From: Desulfohalobium retbaense DSM 5692
GTDB taxonomy: Bacteria > Desulfobacterota > Desulfovibrionia > Desulfovibrionales > Desulfohalobiaceae
DNA: 64,000 nucleotides
Reading direction: 5' to 3'
Assembly (NCBI RefSeq): GCF_000024325.1
Contig: NC_013223.1
Coordinates: 2,731,353-2,795,352 of the forward strand
The notes beneath the pieces were generated by a model. The model was not told the origin of the DNA, ran no database searches, and saw only the letters and a program-made list of their open reading frames with translations. This document shows, in pieces, positions 46,489 to 55,669 of this stretch; within the stretch, counting starts at the first letter, position 1, and each line of letters starts with the position of its first letter. The position numbers and the translations under genes were made by a program.

Positions 46489-47582
46489 ACGCGGCCAGAT
46501 ACCGGGGCCCAGCGGCACTGCTTTTTATCCTCGGCCTGATGCTCGGAGGATGCTCTGAAACTCCTGTCGGGGCCGCCGGCAATGCGAACGCTACCGCGCC
46601 TCAGGCGGTGGTCGTCGAAGAAACCCCGGTCTGGACCAACGCTTCCAGGCGCAGCTTTGCTGGCACGGCCCAGGCCGGGGTGCAAACTCCACTGAGCTTT
46701 CGTGTCGAAGGGGAGATCACTCGCTTGCCGGTCAGCGCCGGCCAGAGAGTCCAGGCCGGATCTGTGGTCGCTGTGTTGGACGCAACAGATTACCGGCTGC
46801 AGCGTCAGCAGCGAAGCGCGGATCTCGCCCAGGCCAAGGCTGGCCTGGACCAGGCCCGGGCATCCTATTTCCGGGTCCGTTCCCTGTACGAGGCCGGAAA
46901 TGTTAGCACCCAGGAGTTGGACGACGCCAAAGCGGCCTTCGAAACGGCCCAGGCCCAGCTCCAGAAGGCTGAAAAGGCGGTGGCATTCGCCCAAAAGCGG
47001 GTTGGCTATTGCCGTCTGGAGGCCCCGATTGCGGCCGAAGTCGTGCGTATCCCGGTCGAGATCCACCAGAATGTGGCTGCAGGCCACCCCGTCGTCGTTC
47101 TTGCCAGTCAGGGGCCGCTGGAGGTCGAACTTGGCGTGCCCGAGTCCTTTCTTTCCCGGCTGCATCGCGGGGACAAGGCCAACGTCCGCTTCGACGCCCA
47201 GCCTGAATCGGTGTACTCGGCTACGGTGACAGAAGTCGGCATCCAGGCCGGGCCGACAACCGCTTTTCCGGTCACCGTCCGTTTGGACCAGCCCGCCCCT
47301 GGCCTGCGCTCCGGAATGGCCGCCAGCGTCACCTTCGTCGCCGCCTTGAAACGCCCATACATCGCTGTTCCCCCGCAGGCAGTCCGGGGACAGGAAAACC
47401 AGCCTACGATCTTTGTCTACCACCGCGATACAGGGCAGGTGGAAGAACGACCGGTGGTCACAGGAGAACTCGTGGCAGCAGGCCTCCAGATCTTCAAAGG
47501 AGTGTCGCCCGGTGAAACGATCGTCACGCGTGGCGTGCACCGTCTTCGCGACGGCGTTGCGGTCCGCCCCCTCTCTCAATAA
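46485..47582 (+). CDS. RND efflux periplasmic adaptor (membrane fusion lipoprotein)
   Basis: The 365-aa protein links the inner-membrane RND pump to the TolC channel. It has a lipoprotein signal (LLFILGLMLGGC), the first biotinyl-lipoyl half (PLSFRVEGEITRLPVSAGQRVQAG), a coiled-coil hairpin (about 100-170, LAQAKAGLDQARASYFRVRSLYEAGNVS), the second lipoyl half (RLEAPIAAEVVRIPVE), then beta-barrel and proximal domains. It overlaps the preceding gene by four bases and is followed by the pump gene. Confidence 0.92.
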   Translation: MNAARYRGPAALLFILGLMLGGCSETPVGAAGNANATAPQAVVVEETPVWTNASRRSFAGTAQAGVQTPLSFRVEGEITRLPVSAGQRVQAGSVVAVLDATDYRLQRQQRSADLAQAKAGLDQARASYFRVRSLYEAGNVSTQELDDAKAAFETAQAQLQKAEKAVAFAQKRVGYCRLEAPIAAEVVRIPVEIHQNVAAGHPVVVLASQGPLEVELGVPESFLSRLHRGDKANVRFDAQPESVYSATVTEVGIQAGPTTAFPVTVRLDQPAPGLRSGMAASVTFVAALKRPYIAVPPQAVRGQENQPTIFVYHRDTGQVEERPVVTGELVAAGLQIFKGVSPGETIVTRGVHRLRDGVAVRPLSQ

Positions 47583-47620
47583 GCACACCACCGCTTTTGA
47601 CCGGGACTAAAGGAAGACGC

Positions 47621-50600
47621 ATGAATCTCGGACTGGCCTGCATCCGCAACAGCCGCACGGCTACCGCCATCCTGTTTTTTCTTATTTTCGCTGGGATATG
47701 GACCTATTGGACCATTCCCAAATTGGAAAATCCTGAATTCACCATCCGCACCGCCGTGGTCATGACCCGCTTTCCCGGCGCGACCCCGTACAAGGTCGAA
47801 TCCCTGGTCACCGACAAACTTGAGCAGGAGATCCGGGACATGGAAGAGGTCAAAACCATCACCTCGCAATCCATGTCCAATGTCTCGATCATCCATGTAG
47901 AGTTCCAAGACAAATATTCGAATATGGACCCCATCTGGCAGCGATTGCGCAACAAGGTCCGCGATGCCCGCCCTGCACTGCCGGATGGGGCGCTCCCGCC
48001 GGTGGTCAACGACGAATTTGGGGATGTCTACGGCATACTCCTCGCCCTGACCGGTTCGGAATATTCCCCCCGGGAATTGGAGACCCATGCCGAGACCCTG
48101 CGCGACGCCCTGCGCCAACTCCCTCAGGTCGCCAAAGTCGAGATCCACGGTGTGCAGGAGGAGCGGATCTACATCGAATTTTCCAACAGCCGCTTGGCTC
48201 GCCTGGGGCTTTCCCCGTATCAGCTTTTGACTCTGCTGGAGGCGCAAAACAGCGTCCAACCCAGCGGTAGCAGCCGCCTCGGTCCCGAACGAGTCATCCT
48301 GGAGACCAGCGGCGAATTCCAGAGCGTTGCTGATCTTCGCCGCACCGCCATCCGGCTGCCGGGGGCCTCTGAATCCATCGCCCTGGAGGATATCGCCACC
48401 GTACACCGGGGCTATGCTGACCCTCCCGCCTCGCTGACCCGTTACAACGGTCGCCCGGCGCTTGTTGTGGCCGTCAGCATGACCGAATCCGGGAATATCG
48501 TTGAACTGGGCGACAAAGTGGATGCGCTTTTGGCCCAAAGCGAACGTTTCCTGCCCCTGGGACTCGATGTCCACAAACTCATGTTCCAGTCCAAATACGT
48601 CCAGCGCTCGATCACCGACTTTACGTTCAACCTCCTGGAGGCTTTCGTGTTCGTGGTCGTGGTCATGTTTTTCTTCACCGGACTGCGAACCGGCCTCATC
48701 GCGGCGATGCTCGTGCCTCTGGCCATGCTCTCCTGTATCTTTCTGCTGCCCCTTTTTGACGTCAAACTCCAGCAGATCTCTATTGCCGCCTTGATCATTT
48801 CCCTTGGCATCCTTGTCGACAACGGGGTCGTGGTCAGCGAAAATCTTCTGGTACGGTTACGTCAGGGGCAGGACCGGCTGGAAGCGGTCAAGGAAACCGT
48901 CTCCCGGCTCTGGCTGCCCTTGCTGGTCGCCTCGCTGACCACCATCTTCGCCTTCTTACCGATCCCCCTGGCCCAATCGGACACCGGGGAATACACCTTT
49001 TCGCTGTTTGTTGTGGTCTCGCTGACCTTGCTCGCCTCCTGGCTGCTGTCCCTGAGTTTCGTTCCCCTGAGCGCGTACTATTTCCTGCACCCCCAGAAAA
49101 AAGAGCAACGCTTCCACAACCGGTTTTACCAAGGATATCGTGCATTGCTGAATACGGCCCTGCGCCACCGTTTACTCAGCGTCGCGGTGGTTGTGCTCCT
49201 TGTTGCTGCGGCCGTCTGGGGATTTCGTTTTGTGCCCACGGTCTTTTTCCCTCCGAACGAACGCGAAGTCCTAACCCTGGATTTCTGGCAGCCTTACGGC
49301 ACGGACATCCGGAACACCGCCGAACGGGCCGACGCCCTGGCCCAATGGATGAACAACGACCCCGCCATCGAAACCGTCGGGACGTTTATCGGGAGCGGCG
49401 GGCCGCGTTGGTATCTCTCCCTGGATATCAAGCAGGACAATCCGAACTACGCTTTCTTCGTCATCAAAACTGTGGACACCGAAACAACCGCTGCCGCCAA
49501 AAACCGCCTGGAAGAGGTCTTACAACGACGTTTTCCGGACACCCGCTTCTCTTTGCGCCGACTCGAATACGGTCCCCCTGTGGGCGCTCCCATCCAGATC
49601 CGGCTCAGCGGTCAGAATATCGAACGGGTCTATACGATCCGAGACCGGATCGTGAAAATCCTGCATCGTGTTCCAGAAATCACCACGGTCTGGGACGATT
49701 GGGGGGAATGGGCCAAAAAAATCGCCGTCGAGGTTGACCAGGAACGAGCCAAGAAGGCCGGGTTCACTTCCAGGGACATCGCCACCTCGCTGCTGGCCCA
49801 AATGTCCGGCATCGAGGCCACCCAATATCGCGAAGGTGATGAGGTCATCCCCATCGTGCTCCGCTCGCAGTACGATATCCGCGACAATCTCCACCGCCTC
49901 GAAGATATCAATGTCTATGCCCGTTCGGGACAAGGGTCGGTCCCTTTGGCCCAACTGGCGAATCCGGAACTGACCTGGCAACCGAGCAATATCCGGCGCC
50001 GGGACACCGAACGGACCATGACCATCAAGGCCGACATCACGGACAGCGCATTCGCCAGCCAGATCCTGGAAAAGCTCAAACCCGAGTTGGACACGTTGCG
50101 CCGGTCAGCGATCTTTCCCACCGACTTCACTCTCGAATATGGCGGCGAATTCGAACAGTCCGCAGAGGCCAACTGGTCTATCCTGGTCAATATTCCCCTG
50201 GCTGCCGGACTGTTGCTTTTAGTCCTGATGCTCCAGTTCAACTCCCTGCGCCGAGTGGGCATCATTGTCTTGACCATCCCACCCATGAGCGTCGGGGTCA
50301 CGGCCGGCCTGATCATCACCCAGGCGCCCTTCGGGTTCATGGCCATGCTGGGCCTCATCTCTCTGGTGGGCATCCTGGCCAACAACGGCATCATGCTTCT
50401 GGACCAGATCGAGTTGGAGCGCGTCCGGCACAACGACGCCGCAACGGCTCTGGTCACGGCCTGCCAGAAACGTTTGCGCCCCATCTTTATGACCGCTTGC
50501 ACAACCATTCTCGGGCTGGTCCCCTTGTCCCTGCAAGGCGGGGAACTCTGGCGCCCGATGGCCAACACCATCATCTTCGGCCTGGCCTTTTCGACACTCT

Positions 50601-50680
50601 TGACCCTGGTCCTGTGTCCGGTACTCTATGCAGTGTTCTTTCATATCCAGGCGCCCCGCAGAAGCGCCAAGGAGGCATAA
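47621..50680 (+). CDS. RND-family inner-membrane efflux pump
   Basis: Proton-driven exporter of 1019 aa from ATG 47621 (AAAGGAAG upstream). It has the RND layout of two repeats, each a transmembrane helix, a large periplasmic porter domain and a six-helix bundle. Visible are the N-terminal helix (TAILFFLIFAGIWTYWTIPKLENPEF), TM4 with LGILVDNGVVVSENLL (one Asp in place of the usual Asp pair) and the matching ISLVGILANNGIMLLDQI in the second half. It belongs to the HAE-1-like branch by length, but the reduced acidic motif is nearer to other RND branches. Substrate unknown. Confidence 0.92.
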   Translation: MNLGLACIRNSRTATAILFFLIFAGIWTYWTIPKLENPEFTIRTAVVMTRFPGATPYKVESLVTDKLEQEIRDMEEVKTITSQSMSNVSIIHVEFQDKYSNMDPIWQRLRNKVRDARPALPDGALPPVVNDEFGDVYGILLALTGSEYSPRELETHAETLRDALRQLPQVAKVEIHGVQEERIYIEFSNSRLARLGLSPYQLLTLLEAQNSVQPSGSSRLGPERVILETSGEFQSVADLRRTAIRLPGASESIALEDIATVHRGYADPPASLTRYNGRPALVVAVSMTESGNIVELGDKVDALLAQSERFLPLGLDVHKLMFQSKYVQRSITDFTFNLLEAFVFVVVVMFFFTGLRTGLIAAMLVPLAMLSCIFLLPLFDVKLQQISIAALIISLGILVDNGVVVSENLLVRLRQGQDRLEAVKETVSRLWLPLLVASLTTIFAFLPIPLAQSDTGEYTFSLFVVVSLTLLASWLLSLSFVPLSAYYFLHPQKKEQRFHNRFYQGYRALLNTALRHRLLSVAVVVLLVAAAVWGFRFVPTVFFPPNEREVLTLDFWQPYGTDIRNTAERADALAQWMNNDPAIETVGTFIGSGGPRWYLSLDIKQDNPNYAFFVIKTVDTETTAAAKNRLEEVLQRRFPDTRFSLRRLEYGPPVGAPIQIRLSGQNIERVYTIRDRIVKILHRVPEITTVWDDWGEWAKKIAVEVDQERAKKAGFTSRDIATSLLAQMSGIEATQYREGDEVIPIVLRSQYDIRDNLHRLEDINVYARSGQGSVPLAQLANPELTWQPSNIRRRDTERTMTIKADITDSAFASQILEKLKPELDTLRRSAIFPTDFTLEYGGEFEQSAEANWSILVNIPLAAGLLLLVLMLQFNSLRRVGIIVLTIPPMSVGVTAGLIITQAPFGFMAMLGLISLVGILANNGIMLLDQIELERVRHNDAATALVTACQKRLRPIFMTACTTILGLVPLSLQGGELWRPMANTIIFGLAFSTLLTLVLCPVLYAVFFHIQAPRRSAKEA

Positions 50681-50682
50681 CC

Positions 50683-51429
50683 ATGCGCTACACCACCGCC
50701 GTCTGGCTCATCCTGACCTCGCTTCTTTGTACCAGTCTTGGATGCACTCCCTACAAGAGCCAAGAAACCCCGTTCCGGCCACCCCAGGCCTATACGAACA
50801 TGGCAACGGTCGCCGAGGCCGCTCTGGCGGCCCAGGCCTATGACACCTCCACCCAGGCCAAGGAGGCCTTCGGCTTCGATATCCTCCAGGCCGGTCTGCT
50901 GCCGGTGCAGGTGGTCGTCGACAACCAGAGTCCTCACGGCCTGCGGGTGGTCCCGGAACAGACCTTCCTGATCGATACCAAGGAGCAATACTGGAGTTTG
51001 CTGTCCCAGGACAAGGCCTATGCCCGGCTGGAGAAAAGCGATGAGTTCGCCCGGATCGCCAAAGGTGCCGGAAAATCCGGCTTCCTGGGCGCCGCTGGCG
51101 GGGCTATCGTCGGGGCGGCTATCGGCATTTTGGGAGGGGAGGATTTCGGAACCGCCCTGGGCAAAGGCGCTGCAGTCGGGGCGGCCGGCGGGGCAATTCT
51201 CGGCGGGGCCCAAGGGGGAACCTCGAACGAGGCGACGCGGCAGATCTCCGAGGACCTGGCCCAGAAGAATCTGCGCAATACAACGATCCAGCCCGGGGAT
51301 CTTGCCAGGGGATTCCTGTTTTTTCCACAGGAAGCGGTTGCCGCCAAGGCGTTGCGGCTGCAGGTCGTACAGACGGACACCAAGAAAACCCAGACCCTGC
51401 GACTCGAATTCGCTTCAACCGCAGACTGA
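50683..51429 (+). CDS. Glycine-rich predicted lipoprotein at the end of the efflux operon
   Basis: AAGGAGG precedes ATG 50683, inside the pump's stop region, so it is translated with the pump. The 248-aa product has a lipobox (LLCTSLGC), a globular N-terminal region, and a glycine-zipper segment (GFLGAAGGAIVGAAIGILGG..GAAVGAAGGAILGGAQGG, about residues 125-185) that could insert in a membrane. The C-terminus (GDLARGFLFFPQEAVAAKALRLQV) looks like a beta domain seen in other cell-envelope lipoproteins. The exact family is not recognised. Confidence 0.75.
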   Translation: MRYTTAVWLILTSLLCTSLGCTPYKSQETPFRPPQAYTNMATVAEAALAAQAYDTSTQAKEAFGFDILQAGLLPVQVVVDNQSPHGLRVVPEQTFLIDTKEQYWSLLSQDKAYARLEKSDEFARIAKGAGKSGFLGAAGGAIVGAAIGILGGEDFGTALGKGAAVGAAGGAILGGAQGGTSNEATRQISEDLAQKNLRNTTIQPGDLARGFLFFPQEAVAAKALRLQVVQTDTKKTQTLRLEFASTAD

Positions 51430-51434
51430 CCCTG

Positions 51435-52994
51435 TTATTCGGGGTAAAAAAAGGCCGCCTTGTCGCAGTACCGGGCGATTTCCGCAGCCTGCCACTCTTC
51501 GTCCCGGCTCAACTCTCGGGCCATGAGCCGGGCGACTTCAGGAGCGGCTTCCATGCTCGCCCTGGCGTCCAGAAGCAGGGCGCGGGTGCGGTGGGCAAGG
51601 ATATCGGCCACTGTACGAGCGCTTTCCTGCCGGGTGCCCCAGACCACTTCGGCTTTGCGATAGGGCAGACGTGGATGGATCCGATCCGCCAGGTCCGGAT
51701 CGGTGCGCATCAGCGATTCTATGGCCGCCCTGTCCGTGCCGTACAGGGACAAAAAATCGTTGGAATCCGCTTCGGCGGTCCAGCCGTGCAACCGCATGTG
51801 CTGCGTAGGGCACGGCCTTTCCTCCAGGCCGGCGAACTGGGCCGCGGTGTCCACAGTGTCCTCGGCCATTTTGCGGTAGGTCGTCCACTTGCCGCCGCCG
51901 ATGGTCACCAGACCGGAATGGGAAACGGTCAGATGGTGGCCTCGAGACAGGGAAGACGTTTTGGCCGCTTCCTCGCCAGCGATAAGGGGACGGATGCCAG
52001 CAAACACCGAAAGGATATCCTCCCGGTGCACCGGCTGGTCCAGATAGCGGCTGGCATGGGAGAGCAGAAACTCGATTTCTTCAGGCAAGGGGCGCGGTTC
52101 GAGGGCCACACTCTCCAGCGACGTTTCCGTGGTCCCGACAAGCACGCGGCCATGCCAAGGAACCATGAAAATGATCCGGCCGTCATCTGTATGGGGGACC
52201 ATGATCGCTGTCTCCCCGGGATCGAACCGGTTATCGAGCACAAGATGGACGCCCTGGCTCGGGGCAATCAACGGGGTACAGTCTGGCACATCCATACGCC
52301 GGATCTCGTCGACAAAAATCCCTGCGGCGTTGACCACCACCTTGGCGTTGAGCCGGTACTCCCGGCCGCTGATGCGGTCTTGGCATACAACGCCCTGGAC
52401 CACTCCTTCAGCATCCTTGCACACCTCCGTCACCTGCACATGGTTCAGAGCGCACCCGCCCTGATCGACCATAGTCTGAGCCAAGGTCACAGCCAGCCGG
52501 GTATCATCGAACTGCCCGTCGTGGTAGATGACCCCGCCCCGCAGACCGTCCTGTCGCAATTGGGGAATATACTCCAGGGTCTGGCTGCGGCTGAGCATCC
52601 TGGAGCGGCCAAACCCGAGCTTGCCAGCCAGCATGTCGTAGAGTTTGAGGCCGACCCCGTAAAACGGACGCTCCCACCATTTGTAATCGGGGACGACAAA
52701 GGCCTGGTTGTACACCAGATGTGGTGCGTTATGCAGCAGCCTGCCCCGCTCATGCAGGGCCTCCATGACCAGGGCCACATTGCCCTGTTGTAAATAGCGC
52801 ACACCGCCGTGGATGAGTTTGGTGCTCCGGCTCGAGGTTGCCTGCGCGAAATCCCCTTGTTCAAGAACGACGGCCTGATATCCCCGGGCCGCAGCGTCGA
52901 GGCCGACGCCCAACCCGGTGGCGCCGCCGCCGATGACGAGCACATCCCAGGTGGCCACCGCATCCAATTGTTCAATCAGGGCCTCTCGATCCAT
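51435..52994 (-). CDS. glpD: FAD-dependent glycerol-3-phosphate dehydrogenase
   Basis: Membrane-associated respiratory flavoenzyme of 519 aa that oxidises sn-glycerol 3-phosphate to DHAP and passes electrons to menaquinone. Motifs: VLVIGGGATGLGVGLDAAARG (FAD), TSSRSTKLIHGGVRYL, GGVIYHDGQFDDTRLA, VVNAAGIFVDEI, FMVPWHGRVLVGTTET, and SGLVTIGGGKWTTYRKMAED. It follows dgkA at 30 bases on the same strand. Its stop lies five bases from the convergent efflux-operon lipoprotein stop, with no terminator between them. Confidence 0.95.
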   Translation of the reverse strand: MDREALIEQLDAVATWDVLVIGGGATGLGVGLDAAARGYQAVVLEQGDFAQATSSRSTKLIHGGVRYLQQGNVALVMEALHERGRLLHNAPHLVYNQAFVVPDYKWWERPFYGVGLKLYDMLAGKLGFGRSRMLSRSQTLEYIPQLRQDGLRGGVIYHDGQFDDTRLAVTLAQTMVDQGGCALNHVQVTEVCKDAEGVVQGVVCQDRISGREYRLNAKVVVNAAGIFVDEIRRMDVPDCTPLIAPSQGVHLVLDNRFDPGETAIMVPHTDDGRIIFMVPWHGRVLVGTTETSLESVALEPRPLPEEIEFLLSHASRYLDQPVHREDILSVFAGIRPLIAGEEAAKTSSLSRGHHLTVSHSGLVTIGGGKWTTYRKMAEDTVDTAAQFAGLEERPCPTQHMRLHGWTAEADSNDFLSLYGTDRAAIESLMRTDPDLADRIHPRLPYRKAEVVWGTRQESARTVADILAHRTRALLLDARASMEAAPEVARLMARELSRDEEWQAAEIARYCDKAAFFYPE

Positions 52995-53024
52995 ATCTCT
53001 CCTCCTGAGCCGTGCCAGGGCCGG

Positions 53025-53387
53025 CTATCCAAAGACATGCGGCGCAAAAACCAATATCCCCACGGCAACGGCTCCAGCAACGGCCAGGAGGACCATGCCG
53101 GCGCCAAGATCCTTGGCCCGACCGATCAGGGGATGGAACTCCTGTGTCACGGCGTCGGCCAGGACCTCCAGGGCCGTATTCGCCGCCTCAGCGACGAGGA
53201 CCGCCGTCATTGCAAGCACGAGAGCGATCCATTCACTTCGGGAGACGTCCAGGACAAATCCGGCCGCAACGACTAGTGCAGCCGCGCACCCGTGCACCCG
53301 AGGATGGAACCCCGAGGCGAAAAAAAGACGCACGCCCCGTCCGGCGTCCGTGAAGCGGGCCCAGCGCCGTGCTAGAGCACGAACCAC
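53025..53387 (-). CDS. dgkA: Diacylglycerol kinase (DgkA type)
   Basis: Small trimeric inner-membrane lipid kinase, 120 aa from GTG 53387, which has AGGGGG upstream; a TTG at 53426 is a poorer choice. The family core is VAEAANTALEVLADAVTQEFHPLIGRAKDLGAGMVLLA, recognisable by E-x2-NTA-x-E and the AKD-x-G-A motif (quoted in part), with three membrane helices. It phosphorylates diacylglycerol or undecaprenol. Together with glpD it points to glycerolipid turnover. Confidence 0.88.
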   Translation of the reverse strand: MVRALARRWARFTDAGRGVRLFFASGFHPRVHGCAAALVVAAGFVLDVSRSEWIALVLAMTAVLVAEAANTALEVLADAVTQEFHPLIGRAKDLGAGMVLLAVAGAVAVGILVFAPHVFG

Positions 53388-53437
53388 GATCGATCCCCCT
53401 GCTGGCAGTTCATCGCCCAAGCCCAACCATCACCCGG

Positions 53438-53989
53438 TCAACTGGTTTGGCAGGCATCGGAACAGCACCCGGTTAAGGAACGGAAGGTGTACAGCAATCG
53501 CTCCTCTTTGGCCCGCTTGCCCTCGGACAGATCCACAGCCGGGCAGGAGGGGAGAAGGTCCAAAAGCCCCTGCCAATGGGGCAGGGCGTGGTAACCACCT
53601 TCATAGACCACGCTGCCGTCACCGACACAGACGCACATTGCGGACTGGGTATCGGTGATCAGGGCCAGGGGGGCTGGTCCCTGGGGCAGCAGCCGGGCGG
53701 CAGCCACTGTCTCCCGGACATAGCTGGTCACATCACCGGCGCAAAAGGCGACCACGGCCAACGGCGCCCCGGAGGGATCACTCACGACCGTGTCCACCCA
53801 ATGCTCAAACTCCTGTCCGTCCACGACAAACGCGATCCGGACCTTGGTCTGGAGATTCGAGGCCGGGTACCCTTTGTCCTCGACAAGCATCCGGACAATA
53901 GCCTGCCGGATATCCTCATAGGTCGTGGCCTCGATCTCCTGACCGCTTAAGTAGTCGGTCAAGGTGTGGCCCAAACTGATCTCATGCAT
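53438..53989 (-). CDS. HsdR N-terminal-like (HSDR_N_2) domain protein, probably catalytically degenerate
   Basis: The 183-aa product starts at ATG 53989 after AGGGAG. It has the small restriction-endonuclease-like fold seen in type I HsdR N-termini: EDIRQAIVRMLVEDKGYPASNLQTKV, FVVDGQEFEHWVDTVVSDPSGAPLAVVAFCAG. In active members the last strand carries E-x-K; here the equivalent is AVVAFCAG, so cleavage activity is doubtful. No hsdM, hsdS or helicase domain is present. It lies upstream of dgkA and glpD on the same strand. Function unknown. Confidence 0.75.
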   Translation of the reverse strand: MHEISLGHTLTDYLSGQEIEATTYEDIRQAIVRMLVEDKGYPASNLQTKVRIAFVVDGQEFEHWVDTVVSDPSGAPLAVVAFCAGDVTSYVRETVAAARLLPQGPAPLALITDTQSAMCVCVGDGSVVYEGGYHALPHWQGLLDLLPSCPAVDLSEGKRAKEERLLYTFRSLTGCCSDACQTS

Positions 53990-54289
53990 GAATACTCCCT
54001 GTATTTCTGCTTTGTTGAATCTGCGATAATCGCGCCCGCGAACCGGTTCGCGTTTTCCAGGCTGCGCAATAGGCCGAAATGGTGCGTTCTTGCTTGGCCA
54101 GGATACCCGAGTCAGCGCCACTTTTCCAGATCTCGGTGGCTTCTGCGCAGGAAGAAGCGGCAAGGCGACCAAGAACAGAAGGAAATCTTGATTTTCCCGC
54201 ATACAGTCCTTACGCTTCGCGACCTGGTGACAGGCCGCACCCGTCACAGACGCTCGTTTCCCCGTGTTTTTGCCAAGGAGCCGCAGATC
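53990..54289 (+). other. Region between the HsdR-N-like gene and the second CoA ligase
   Basis: A 300-bp divergent region. An open frame runs through it toward the ligase, but it has no ribosome site and the ligase starts cleanly at 54290, so I treat it as non-coding. I see no clear promoter or operator. Confidence 0.4.
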
Positions 54290-55576
54290 ATGTTCTACAG
54301 CCCCAAAGAAGGCTGGTCCCAAGACGCCTTGGGCGCAACGCAGGTCAGCCGCCTGCGCGAAACCTTGAAGCAGGCCGCCAAGTCGCCCTTTTACCATGCA
54401 CGGCTGGCCGAGGCCGGCGTCTCTCCGGAAACCATCCGTTCCCCTGAGGACATCCGGCGCCTGCCGCTGACCACCAAAGACGACCTGCGCAGCGCCTACC
54501 CCATGGGCATGTGCAGTGTGCCAAGCCGCGAACTCATCCGTCTCCACGCCTCTTCCGGCACGACTGGCACCCCCACGGCGATTTTGTATACCAAAAACGA
54601 CATCCAGAACTGGGCTTCGCTGATGGCCCGGAGCTTGTATGCCGCTGGGGTTCGACCCGAGGACGTCTTTCAGAACACCTCCGGATACGGCCTTTTCACT
54701 GGAGGCCTCGGCATCCATTACGGGGCTGAAATGCTGGGTTGCCTGACCATCCCCGCCGGTTCCGGCAATACCAAACGGCAGCTCAAACTCATCCGCGATT
54801 TCCAGGTCAGTGTGGTACACATCATCCCCTCCTATGCCCTGTATATGGGATCGGTCCTGGTCCAGGAAGGAATCGATCCCCGCGAATTGCCCATCTCTCG
54901 GGCGGTTATCGGCGCCGAACCGCACACTGAGGCGGTGCGGAGCAAAGTGGAATCTCTTTTGGGCCTCAAGGCCTTCAATTCCTATGGACTGTCTGAAATG
55001 AACGGTCCCGGTGTGGCCTTTGAGTGCGAGGAACAAAACGGGATGCATGTCTGGGAGGACGCCTTTGTGGCTGAAATCCTGAACCCCGAAACCCTGGAAC
55101 CGGTGGATGAGGGCGAAATCGGCGAATTGGTCATGACGACCTTGACCCGGGAAGGGATGCCTCTTGTGCGCTACCGGACCCGGGATCTGACCCGCTTTAT
55201 ACCCGGGCGCTGTCCTTGCGGACGCACCCACCGGCGCATCGACCGCATCAAAGGACGAGCCGATGACATGCTGATCATCAAGGGCGTCAATATCTACCCC
55301 ATGCAGATCGAACAGGTCCTTATGAACATCCGGGAAGTGGGACAGAATTACGTTATTGAAATTTTCCAGGACCGGGAAATGGACCAGATGCGGATCAAGG
55401 TCGAGATCCGGGACGAGTATTTCGTGGAGGACATGCGCGCCCTGCAAGCCCTGCAGCGGCGGATCGCCTCTTTGCTGCGCAACGAAATCCTGATCACACC
55501 AAAAGTGGAACTCGTTCAGCACAACTCTCTGCCCCAGACCCAGGGCAAAGCCCAGCGGGTGGTCCGCCTGGACTGA
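54290..55576 (+). CDS. Phenylacetate-CoA ligase family enzyme (2 of 2)
   Basis: AMP-forming ligase of 428 aa from ATG 54290, behind AAGGAG (54275-54280). Motifs: LHASSGTTGTPTAILYT, GLFTGGLGIHYGAE, YGLSEMNGPGVAFEC, LVRYRTRDLTRFIPGRCPCG, and DDMLIIKGVNIYPMQIEQVL. It is clearly related to, but distinct from, the enzyme at 25449-26738; the Cys-containing PCPCG/RCPCG loop is shared. Probable substrates are aryl acids such as phenylacetate or indoleacetate. Confidence 0.9.
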   Translation: MFYSPKEGWSQDALGATQVSRLRETLKQAAKSPFYHARLAEAGVSPETIRSPEDIRRLPLTTKDDLRSAYPMGMCSVPSRELIRLHASSGTTGTPTAILYTKNDIQNWASLMARSLYAAGVRPEDVFQNTSGYGLFTGGLGIHYGAEMLGCLTIPAGSGNTKRQLKLIRDFQVSVVHIIPSYALYMGSVLVQEGIDPRELPISRAVIGAEPHTEAVRSKVESLLGLKAFNSYGLSEMNGPGVAFECEEQNGMHVWEDAFVAEILNPETLEPVDEGEIGELVMTTLTREGMPLVRYRTRDLTRFIPGRCPCGRTHRRIDRIKGRADDMLIIKGVNIYPMQIEQVLMNIREVGQNYVIEIFQDREMDQMRIKVEIRDEYFVEDMRALQALQRRIASLLRNEILITPKVELVQHNSLPQTQGKAQRVVRLD

Positions 55577-55599
55577 TTCAGGCCGTTTTTATCTTTCTA

Positions 55600-55640
55600 A
55601 CGCAAAAGGCCCCGACCAAACTGGTCGGGGCCTTTTGCGT
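55600..55640. terminator. Bidirectional intrinsic terminator
   Basis: A perfect 19-bp stem (55600-55618 / 55622-55640) with a 3-base loop has an A run on its left arm and a T run on its right arm, so it works in both directions. It separates the convergent CoA ligase and ArsB/NhaD-type carrier genes. Confidence 0.92.
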
Positions 55641-55669
55641 TGCGCTAAGGTCCTGTCTCGTACCCTCGA

